Source: a bacterium (lineage in GTDB: Bacteria > Bacillota > Clostridia > Oscillospirales > Oscillospiraceae). Taken from it: a DNA stretch of 48,792 nt. Location of the stretch: NCBI GenBank assembly GCA_019424865.1, contig JAHYYS010000007.1, positions 1 to 48,792 on the forward strand, written 5' to 3'. The notes beneath the pieces are model-generated. The model was given only the letters and a program-made list of their open reading frames with translations. It did not search any database and was not told where the DNA came from. The translations under genes were made by a program, and so were the position numbers. This document shows positions 15,382-22,554 of this stretch, one piece after another. Position 1 is the stretch's first letter. Every line of letters starts with the position of its first letter.

Positions 15382-18153
15382 TCAGCCCTCTCCTTCCTGT
15401 GTCTGAATCAGCTTGGACTGATCGGCCGCGCACTCTATGCGCAGCGCCCCCTGGGCCACCACCGAGGGGGCCTGCCGGTCATAGGCGCTGTCGCCGCTGC
15501 GCAGGGTGACCTGTCCCCAGCCGGTTATGGTCCCCTGATCGCCCAGATTGACATCCTGGGTGGCGGAGGTATTTTCCTCCCCCGGCTGGGCCGGAGCCGG
15601 CGTCCAGGGCAGAATCAGCGTCCCGCTGACGGACAGGGACAGGGAGGAGCCGTCGGGTGACAGGTTCTCCTCCAGCTCAATCCCGGTGCCCGCCAGCACC
15701 AGGGTGCCGTCCCCGGGCAGCACGCCCTGGGCCGATGGGATCAGCAGGCTGCCCAGGCGGATGTTCCGGTAATAGTCGTACTCGCCCACCAGCAGCAGGC
15801 GGTCAAAGGTCAGCGCCGTCCCGTCCTCCAGCGTGAGCTCCACGGTCTGCCAGCCCTGGCCCAGTGCCGGCGGGACAGACACCTGGAGGGATTCCGCCTC
15901 CTGCCGCTCGATCTGGGCGGCCTGGCCGCCCACCGTGACTCCGGTCACCTTCAGCAGGTCTTCGCCCCGCAGGGACAGGGACAGCGTGCCGCCCCGCTCG
16001 GTCAGCTGCGTCAGCTGCTCCGGCGTCACAATAGAGGGACTGGAGGAATACAGCTGGACCGTCTGCTCTGCCTCCTGGGTCAGGAAATACTCCTTCCGCA
16101 CGCTGGTCTCCCCCACCCGCAGGAAGAAATAGCGGTCCTGGGTGTCCTCTGGATTGGGGGCGGTATACTCCACGGTAATAACATTTCCGATGATGGCCTG
16201 CAGGCTGGCATAGATGTTGCTCAGCTCGGAAGAGGAGTCGGCCCGGACGTACTGTCCGCCGGTCTGCTGGGCAATCTGCTCCAGCAGGCTGTCGTTGACG
16301 CTGCCGAATCCGATGGTGTGGATGGTGATGCCCATGGCGGCGGCCTCCTCCACCACGCTGAAGTCCACGCTGCTTTGTCCGTCGGTCATCAGCAGCATCA
16401 CCCGGCTGCCCGCCGCCTCTTCCAGCGCGTCCATGCCGGCCTGAATGCCGGAGGTAATCTCGGTTCCGCCGCCGGACTGAAGGGAGGACACCGTATTCAG
16501 CAGGGCCGCCTGATCCGTGGTCAGCTCCATCAGCTCCTCCGCCCCGCTGTCAAAGGCCACCAGCGCGATGGGGGTGGTGACCCGGGCGTTGCGTACAAAC
16601 TCCTCCAGCGCGGACTTCAAATTCTCAATGGGAGCGCCGTCCATGCTGCCGCTGCGGTCCACCACAACGCACACATTGGCAACCAGGCCCTCCTGCAGCT
16701 CAGCCGTGTAGGTCACATCCTGGCGGGTATCCCGGGCTGTGGTCTCCTGCTGCTCCAGAATCTGCAGCAGCGTCTCCTCCCGGCCGGACAGCGTCACTTT
16801 CACCTGGGGGAAGGCGCTGACATCCACGTTGGAGACAAACAGTCCCTGGCCATAGGTCTTCTGATCGCTGACAATCCGCTGGACAAAATCCTGGGTCAGC
16901 TGATTCTGGCTGATGTGCATCAAATCGGCGAAGGGCGCGGACAGCAGCTGGGTCATGGCGTCCTGGAACTCCTGGCCGCCCTCCAGCTCCGTCTGGCTGG
17001 CATAGGCCTGCTCCACAATGCGCAGGTTATTGGCCAGCGTCTGATCCGCCGTCAGCTTGGCCTGGAGGGATCCGGCGGAGTCCAGCAGGGTCTCCACCGC
17101 CTTCTCATGGTCCTGCAGGGCAAAGTACAGCCGTGCCCGCACCAGCTGGGCCTCCAGGGAGTGCAGGTCGGCAATGGCATTAAAGGCGCGGTAGACAAAC
17201 AGCTTGTCGGCGCGCTGCTGCAGCTGCTGAATCTCCTCCGTCAGAGCCAGCTTCTCCTGGTTGAGCTGCTGCAGCTCCTGGTCAGAGGCCCCTGTTATGG
17301 AGAACTCCAGCGCGGCCAGCTCATCCTCCAGCTTCATGCGCTCCTCATCCAGGGCCTGGCGCTCCTCGTCGGCGGAGGTATCCTCCTCCCCGTCCCCTTC
17401 CGCCGGGGCAAAGTCCCAGGCGTTCAGGGTCACGCCGTTATAGGCGCTCTCGCCCACGGTCTCTGCCAGCAGCAGGCGGTTGTCGGCGCTGGGGTCCCGG
17501 TCCACCAGGGAAACTGCCGCCGACACCGCCGACTCATAGGAGCCCTGGGAGAGCAGGCTGCTGATCTGCAGGCGCTCCACGGTCGTCTCATCCAGCCCGG
17601 CCTGGGAAATTTCCTCGCTGTCCCACAGGCCGCCGCCGGACTCCGCCTGAACAAACAGTGCCAGGGCCTCCTCCCGCTTTTGGGACAGGCCCAGCAGATC
17701 GGCCAGACGCTGCACCGCGCGGGAAAACTGCTCCTCATTTTGTACGTCTACTGCCTCCAGCACAGACAACAGGGACTCCTCGTCAGAGGATCCGGCCATA
17801 GACTGGGCACTGTCCAGGTTCAGCCGGGCATTGAGCTCGTTCCCCCGCACCAGCTCCAGCAGATAGCGGGCCGCGGCGGTGACAAAGTCGTCCGCCGTCC
17901 CCGCCTTTTTCAGATAGAAGGAGGCGGGCTCCGTCTGCCGCAGCTCCAGATACTGAAGCCCCAGATAGACATTTTCCCGGGTCTGCTGCCGCTGATCCAG
18001 CTGGCCGTGGGTCAGCCATCCGCCGCAGGCGGTGAGCAGGATACCGGCGGCCAGCAGGGATGCCATCCACCCCCGGCCCAGCTTTTTCCGCAGCAGAACA
18101 GAGAGGACTGCCAGCACAATGCCGGCGGCCAAAATTACAACTGCCCAAATCAT
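15382..18153 (-). CDS. Membrane-anchored VWA-domain protein with N-terminal helical repeats
   Basis: 923 residues from the ATG at 18153 (AAGGAGG upstream), overlapping the stop of the zinc-ribbon gene by ATGA. Two membrane segments open the protein (about 2-20 and 28-48). TPR-like helices follow (LGLQYLELRQTEPASFYLKK), with a coiled coil around 270-325 rich in Glu, Leu and Gln. A von Willebrand A domain spans about 490-660 with a complete MIDAS: VVDRSGSMDG (DxSxS), GGGTEITSG (Thr) and LLMTDGQSS (Asp). The C-terminal 260 residues are beta-rich with IPT-like sandwich segments (LLKVTGVTVGGQAAQIERQE) and a final strand array. The VWA domain probably binds metal and mediates protein contact outside the membrane. 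Its position next to kinase and Tad genes suggests a surface or pilus-associated effector or sensor. Confidence 0.88.
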   Translation of the reverse strand: MIWAVVILAAGIVLAVLSVLLRKKLGRGWMASLLAAGILLTACGGWLTHGQLDQRQQTRENVYLGLQYLELRQTEPASFYLKKAGTADDFVTAAARYLLELVRGNELNARLNLDSAQSMAGSSDEESLLSVLEAVDVQNEEQFSRAVQRLADLLGLSQKREEALALFVQAESGGGLWDSEEISQAGLDETTVERLQISSLLSQGSYESAVSAAVSLVDRDPSADNRLLLAETVGESAYNGVTLNAWDFAPAEGDGEEDTSADEERQALDEERMKLEDELAALEFSITGASDQELQQLNQEKLALTEEIQQLQQRADKLFVYRAFNAIADLHSLEAQLVRARLYFALQDHEKAVETLLDSAGSLQAKLTADQTLANNLRIVEQAYASQTELEGGQEFQDAMTQLLSAPFADLMHISQNQLTQDFVQRIVSDQKTYGQGLFVSNVDVSAFPQVKVTLSGREETLLQILEQQETTARDTRQDVTYTAELQEGLVANVCVVVDRSGSMDGAPIENLKSALEEFVRNARVTTPIALVAFDSGAEELMELTTDQAALLNTVSSLQSGGGTEITSGIQAGMDALEEAAGSRVMLLMTDGQSSVDFSVVEEAAAMGITIHTIGFGSVNDSLLEQIAQQTGGQYVRADSSSELSNIYASLQAIIGNVITVEYTAPNPEDTQDRYFFLRVGETSVRKEYFLTQEAEQTVQLYSSSPSIVTPEQLTQLTERGGTLSLSLRGEDLLKVTGVTVGGQAAQIERQEAESLQVSVPPALGQGWQTVELTLEDGTALTFDRLLLVGEYDYYRNIRLGSLLIPSAQGVLPGDGTLVLAGTGIELEENLSPDGSSLSLSVSGTLILPWTPAPAQPGEENTSATQDVNLGDQGTITGWGQVTLRSGDSAYDRQAPSVVAQGALRIECAADQSKLIQTQEGEG

Positions 18154-18809
18154 GGTCTGCCTCCTTCCAACGGTGTGCCGCACTGGGCACAAAAGCGCTG
18201 TCCGCCCTCATAGGGCATGCCGCAGTTGGGGCACACCCGCCCCGCCGCCGGGTCGGGCTGCACGGCCTCCGAAGTCCCGTCCGGGGCCTCCCCCCGCTCC
18301 TGGGACATGGGGACCGTCTCCCCGGCCTGCGGATACTCTGCCCGGGGCATGAACGCCGTACTGCCGGCCATGGGCATCTCCTCCGGACCGGGCATGGGCG
18401 CGGTCGCCCCGGCAGGAGGAATCTTCCCCTCCTGGGGCATGGGCGCAGTGCCTGCAGCCGGCGGGATTTTTCCGTTGCCGCCGGCCATGGGGGCCGTACC
18501 CGCCGCAGCAGGCGCTTTCTTCCGCAGAAGGCCCGCCTTTTTCTCCTTCTTCCCCGGTTCAGACGCCCCGGAGGCCGCCTGTGTGCCCGGCTTGCGCCGC
18601 ACCAGCCGCAGCAGGCGCGGCACCGCCAAAATCAGCAGCAGGAGCACCGCGGCCAGCGCCGTGTACTGCCAGCTGCGGGCCAGGATCGAACCCACGGTGG
18701 TCCCAATCCGATAGGCCCCCGCTCCCCGCAGCATGCTGTACGCCACGGCGGAGTACACGCCCAGCAGCACCATCAGAACCAGGGCGGCCAAGGACAGTTT
18801 CCGTTTCAT
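18150..18809 (-). CDS. Two-TM zinc-ribbon protein with Thr-x-Pro-Met repeats
   Basis: 219 residues. Two hydrophobic segments (about 5-27 and 48-65) are followed by a basic cytoplasmic stretch. Next comes a low-complexity region with five repeats spaced about 15 residues apart: GTAPM (T105), GTAPM (T121), ATAPM (T136), STAFM (T151) and ETVPM (T165). A C-terminal zinc ribbon reads CPNCGMPYEGGQRFCAQC (Cys 193, 196, 207, 210). The repeats look like serial phosphothreonine sites for the kinase encoded four genes upstream, with the FHA protein as a possible reader; this is an inference. The stop overlaps the VWA start (ATGA), so the two products are probably made together and may form one complex. 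Confidence 0.85.
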   Translation of the reverse strand: MKRKLSLAALVLMVLLGVYSAVAYSMLRGAGAYRIGTTVGSILARSWQYTALAAVLLLLILAVPRLLRLVRRKPGTQAASGASEPGKKEKKAGLLRKKAPAAAGTAPMAGGNGKIPPAAGTAPMPQEGKIPPAGATAPMPGPEEMPMAGSTAFMPRAEYPQAGETVPMSQERGEAPDGTSEAVQPDPAAGRVCPNCGMPYEGGQRFCAQCGTPLEGGRP

Positions 18810-18853
18810 ATTGTTTCTTCCCCTCTTCCTCTGAAATAACTGGCAACGCTGAA

Positions 18854-18911
18854 CGCCGCGGACACAGGCCTTGTACAGACAGTCTTCTGCCCGCAGCCCG
18901 TGTCCGCGGCG
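18854..18911 (-). other. 12-bp perfect inverted repeat in an intergenic spacer
   Basis: CGCCGCGGACAC at 18854-18865 pairs with GTGTCCGCGGCG at 18900-18911 around a 34-base loop. It fills the 113-bp gap between the small membrane gene (stop 18923) and the zinc-ribbon gene (start 18809). There is no T-run, so it is more likely an mRNA processing or stability structure than a terminator. Confidence 0.6.
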
Positions 18912-18922
18912 GCACGGAAATT

Positions 18923-19300
18923 TCAGGAAATCAAAGCGCTTTTACGCAGCGCCTGATAGGTCAAAAATCCAAAGACCAGGATATACAGCAGATTGCTGAA
19001 ATAGAAGCTGTGAAACCGGATCAGGCCGGACAGGAAGGAGATCACATAGTCCAGCGTATACAACCCCAGACCAGCTGTCACCATCGTGAAGTTGCAGGCG
19101 GAGGCCGTCAGAATTAAAAAGAAGAAAAAGCCCAGATAGGTAATGGCCAGGATGAGCGAATCCATGCCGAAAAAGTTATCCACAATCCGCAGCGCCGCAC
19201 ACACCAGCATCAGCGGAGCCGCCAGCGGCAGCAGCGTCCGCGTCAGCGACTTCTGGGAAAAATAGGCGTACATGGTTTGACAGACCTGTTCGAATTTCAT
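18923..19300 (-). CDS. Small integral membrane protein, unknown function
   Basis: 125 residues. A short amphipathic N-terminus (MKFEQVCQTMYAYFSQKSL) is followed by four likely membrane segments at about 22-42, 48-70, 73-90 and 98-115, and a short basic C-terminus. I recognise no family. It lies between the 47-residue membrane protein and the zinc-ribbon protein in the kinase part of the operon, all on one strand, so it probably belongs to the same membrane assembly. The 68-bp upstream spacer contains no obvious promoter. Confidence 0.75.
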   Translation of the reverse strand: MKFEQVCQTMYAYFSQKSLTRTLLPLAAPLMLVCAALRIVDNFFGMDSLILAITYLGFFFFLILTASACNFTMVTAGLGLYTLDYVISFLSGLIRFHSFYFSNLLYILVFGFLTYQALRKSALIS

Positions 19301-19368
19301 GATAAATCTTCCTCTCTCTTTTGTAACACTCTTGTTGCATGATTGGCCGCGGCACCGAAAAGCTGGTG

Positions 19369-19512
19369 CTATTGATATTCCGTCTCAATGGCGTGCAGCA
19401 GGGCCCGCCCCTTCTTTCGCAAAACCCGCCAGCAAATCAGGCCGGCCAGGGCGAACAGCACGACGCCCGCAATGCCGCCATACAGCAGCAGCGCGCCCAA
19501 TTGAACGTCCAT
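19369..19512 (-). CDS. 47-residue single-TM protein
   Basis: The small gene runs from the ATG at 19512 to the TAG at 19371-19369. It encodes 47 residues beginning MDVQLGALLLYGGIAGVVLF, a single membrane helix (about 6-30) followed by a basic tail with WRVLRKKGR and ending ETEYQ. A ribosome site AAGGGGGGGG lies about ten bases upstream. It starts 18 bp after the kinase stop, in the same direction. The arrangement (short N-terminal, one helix, basic cytoplasmic tail) is typical of small subunits or regulators of membrane complexes. The function is unknown. Confidence 0.7.
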   Translation of the reverse strand: MDVQLGALLLYGGIAGVVLFALAGLICWRVLRKKGRALLHAIETEYQ

Positions 19513-19530
19513 GTCTCACGTCCCCCCCCT

Positions 19531-21624
19531 TCAGATACCCAGCTGGGCGGCCAGCTCCTGCAGGCGCACCATATCGCTGTCCGGTGCGGCTGAGGTGCTG
19601 TAAAGGCTTTTCGCCTGCTGGTATGCCGCCTCAAATTGGTCATAGCTGCGCGACTCCAGCGGCTTGGTCCCCTCCCGGTCGGCGTAGAGCAGGGCCAGCC
19701 GCATGGGCGGCCGATAATCCTGGGGGTAGTCCGTCTGAAGCTGAAGCAGCAGCTCCTCCGCCTCTTCAAAGCGGTTCAGATACTCCAGCACCAGCGCCGC
19801 ATTCTGCCGCACGGCAAAGGTAGCCTGCCCCCGGGCCATCAGCTCCTCCAGGCAGGAGAGCGCCTGTTCATAGCTCTCCCCCCGGCGGCTGCTGTCCAGC
19901 CCGCCCAGCCGGATCAGGGTCTCGGCCAGCAGCTGAAGCTGCGCTCCGTTTTCCGACGCGTTCAGGCGCCGGCTGGCATTCTGGAGCAGCTCCACCTCCT
20001 GGTCAATCCAGTCATCCCCCAGCTGGCGGCAGCACTGGGCCGCCTGGATGCTGGCGCGGCTGATAACCGTGTGGTCCTCTGACAGCTGGGATGCCTGGGA
20101 CAGCAGCTCCAGGGCCTGCTGATAGTCCCCGGCGGCATAGGCAATCTCGCCGGCCACCAGCTCCACGTCGCCGGGCTGGGTCTCCATCCCCTGAAGCACC
20201 GCCACTGTCTGCTGGGCGTCGGCGCTGTATCCCAGGCGCGCATAGCACACCGCCAGATCCCGCTGATAGGCCGGCTCGTCCCCGCAGAAATAGGCGGCCA
20301 GCTGGTAACAGCCCAGCGCCTGGGTGTAATCCTCCAGCTGATAGTAGCAGGAGGCCAGAATGTACTGAATCTGTCCCTGGGCCACGGCGGCCTCCCCCTG
20401 ACTGAGCGGGCCGTTTTCGTCGGGCTCCAGCTGGGAGAGCAGGTCGATGGCCTGCTGATACTCCCCGGTCTCATAGAGCAGGGCCCCCAGGTTGGCATAG
20501 GCCTCCGGCCGCTCCCGGTCCAGGCTGATGGCCTGGAACAGCAGCTCCTCCTGCCCCTGATAGTCCATCTGTTCCCCCAGCTCCTGGGCCTGGGCAATCA
20601 GGTCATTATAGGCCTGCCCCGTCTCCTCCCCCAGAAGCATCCAGCCCCACAGGGCGGCGAAGGCGGAGACAATCATGCCCGCGCCAATGACCAGGGCCGC
20701 CGCCTGGCAGCTGCGCCGCCAGGCCCGGTAGCGCTTATCCGTCCTGGCCAGATTCTCCAGCGCCCGCAGCAGCTCCTTGCCGCTGGAAAAACGCTTGGCG
20801 GGCGCCGGTTCCAGGCAGCGCTCAATCACCTGGCGCAGCGGATCTCCCAGGGTAATGTCAAAGCGTTCCAGGGGAATCATCTCCCCCTCCCAGCCCGCCG
20901 GGTCGTAGCCGGTGAGCATAAAATAGGCCACCGCTCCGATGGCGTACAGGTCGGTGCGCTCCGTCACCTTTCCTATCCCCTGGGCCGCGCAGGCCATGTC
21001 GTACACCCTGCGCTGCTCGGGCAGCAGGCGGGCCGGATCGCCGAACCGGGCCAGAGGCACATTGTACTGCTCCGGCGCGGCATAGCAGGCGGTGGCGCCC
21101 AGGGCGTCCACCCCGTCGTCCCGCAGCTCCAGAGACGCGTTAAAATCAATCAGACAGATGTCCCCCGTCGGAGTGATCATAATATTTTCCGGTTTAATAT
21201 CGCTGTGAATAATGGGGGGCTTCTGGCCGTGCATATAGATAATGGCCTGACACAGCTGCTTCATCCAGAAGACCGTCTGCTTCTGGTCCAGCGCGCCGCT
21301 GCGCTGGACATACTGCCTCAGGGTGCAGCCCTGAATCAGCTCCATGACGGTGTAGCAATAGCCGTCCGAGCCGATCTTCAAATCAAAAATCCGGGGCAGG
21401 AACTGGTGGCGCAGGCTGGTCATCACCCGGGCCTCCCGCTGTACGTCGGCGGGGTGCTCCGGGTCCATCCGCATGCGCTTGATAACCACGTCCACGTTCA
21501 GGCTCCGCTTGCGGGCCCGGAACAGGCGGCTCAGCCCTCCCGACTCCCCCAGGGGTCTGAGATCGGTAAAGTCCTCCCCCAAAAGCCCGGCCAACATGTC
21601 CAAATCCATTTGGGTCTCCTGCAT
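19531..21624 (-). CDS. Transmembrane Ser/Thr protein kinase with C-terminal TPRs
   Basis: 697 residues; AAGGAGG eight bases upstream fixes the start at 21624. The kinase domain spans about 20-285: a glycine-rich loop GESGGLSRLF, Lys48 in VVIKRM, a helix-C Glu (about 63), catalytic HSDIKPENIM (Asp141, Asn146), then DFN at 159-161 in place of DFG, and CYAAPEQY. The metal-binding Asp is kept. One membrane helix at about 305-328 (LVIGAGMIVSAFAALWGWML) separates it from an outside region with about eight TPR-like units to the end. This is the layout of receptor kinases of the PknB type with TPRs instead of PASTA domains. It lies 12 bp downstream of its probable counter-enzyme, the PP2C phosphatase, with the FHA protein next. 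Likely targets are the FHA and zinc-ribbon proteins (inference). Confidence 0.93.
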   Translation of the reverse strand: MQETQMDLDMLAGLLGEDFTDLRPLGESGGLSRLFRARKRSLNVDVVIKRMRMDPEHPADVQREARVMTSLRHQFLPRIFDLKIGSDGYCYTVMELIQGCTLRQYVQRSGALDQKQTVFWMKQLCQAIIYMHGQKPPIIHSDIKPENIMITPTGDICLIDFNASLELRDDGVDALGATACYAAPEQYNVPLARFGDPARLLPEQRRVYDMACAAQGIGKVTERTDLYAIGAVAYFMLTGYDPAGWEGEMIPLERFDITLGDPLRQVIERCLEPAPAKRFSSGKELLRALENLARTDKRYRAWRRSCQAAALVIGAGMIVSAFAALWGWMLLGEETGQAYNDLIAQAQELGEQMDYQGQEELLFQAISLDRERPEAYANLGALLYETGEYQQAIDLLSQLEPDENGPLSQGEAAVAQGQIQYILASCYYQLEDYTQALGCYQLAAYFCGDEPAYQRDLAVCYARLGYSADAQQTVAVLQGMETQPGDVELVAGEIAYAAGDYQQALELLSQASQLSEDHTVISRASIQAAQCCRQLGDDWIDQEVELLQNASRRLNASENGAQLQLLAETLIRLGGLDSSRRGESYEQALSCLEELMARGQATFAVRQNAALVLEYLNRFEEAEELLLQLQTDYPQDYRPPMRLALLYADREGTKPLESRSYDQFEAAYQQAKSLYSTSAAPDSDMVRLQELAAQLGI

Positions 21625-21636
21625 GCAAGTGCCTCC

Positions 21637-22497
21637 TTATATGGTCTGCTGGGTATGGATCTGGGTCAGATCCAGCAAAACGCGAAATTCCGACTCCCCT
21701 CCGCCCTCCATGGAGGCGGTGGGAGGACAGACCGAGGGCAGGCACAGCAGGGCCGCGGCGGTCAGGTTGTCCTGCTCCCCCCGCTGCCGGCACAGCGCCC
21801 CCAGACGCTCCAGCTCCAGCTGAACTGCCGCCCCTTTCAGGGGCGGTGCAGACAGCCCGGCCAGCTCCCCCGGGGCGAGGGTGTGGTAAAATCCGTCCGA
21901 GCACAGCAGCACCGTGCACTCCCCCGGCAGCTGGCCGGAGAGGAAGTCGGGCGTCACCTGACTTACGCCCACGCACTGCAGCAGCACATGCTGCCGCTCG
22001 TCCGCCCGCAGCTGCGCGGCGCTGATATGGCCCGCCCGGTACTCCCGCGCCGCCAGGGTCTGGTCCATGGTGAGCTGTAAAGTCTGTCCGCTATACAGCA
22101 AATACGCCCGACAGTCGCCGGCGTGGAGCAGGAAATACCGCTCGCCCACCGCCAAAAAGGCAGTGACCGTGGTCCCCAGTGTGATGCCATGATCCATACC
22201 GTAAGTTCGGATGGCCCGGTTGGCCCCCTGAATCAGTCCGTTCCACTGGGCGGACAGGCGGCTCTCGTCCAGCCCCTCCCGCAGCAGTTCGGGCAGGTAG
22301 TTCCAAAACCAGCTGTCAAAGGCGCGGACCACCTCCGCGCTGGCCAGTTCCCCCTGAACCAGTCCGCCCAGCCCGTCGCACATCAGCGCCAGCGCCACCT
22401 GCTCCCCGCCCATCTGGGCGATTTTGACGCAGCAGGAATCCTGGTTGGAGGGGCGGAACTCCCCCTGATCTGTATAGCATGCGGTCTGGTAAATCAT
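21637..22497 (-). CDS. PP2C-family Ser/Thr phosphatase
   Basis: 286 residues from the ATG at 22497. An ATG six bases earlier (22503) directly abuts GGGGAGG, whereas 22497 has normal spacing from it. The fold's metal-binding motifs are in order: NQD near residue 20, LALMCDGLGG near 40, LLHAGDCRAYLL, LLCSDGF, and the final EQDNLTAAALLC. All Asp residues expected to bind the two Mn/Mg ions are present, so it should be active. No membrane segment is seen, so it is cytoplasmic. It should remove phosphate from substrates of the neighbouring kinase. The order FHA-phosphatase-kinase recalls the regulatory set of some type VI secretion systems, here attached to a Tad pilus. Confidence 0.93.
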   Translation of the reverse strand: MIYQTACYTDQGEFRPSNQDSCCVKIAQMGGEQVALALMCDGLGGLVQGELASAEVVRAFDSWFWNYLPELLREGLDESRLSAQWNGLIQGANRAIRTYGMDHGITLGTTVTAFLAVGERYFLLHAGDCRAYLLYSGQTLQLTMDQTLAAREYRAGHISAAQLRADERQHVLLQCVGVSQVTPDFLSGQLPGECTVLLCSDGFYHTLAPGELAGLSAPPLKGAAVQLELERLGALCRQRGEQDNLTAAALLCLPSVCPPTASMEGGGESEFRVLLDLTQIHTQQTI

Positions 22498-22554
22498 AGG
22501 CATCCTCCCCGCCGCGCGGCAGACCGGAGCAGCCGCGCGGGCTGCCGGGCCCGA

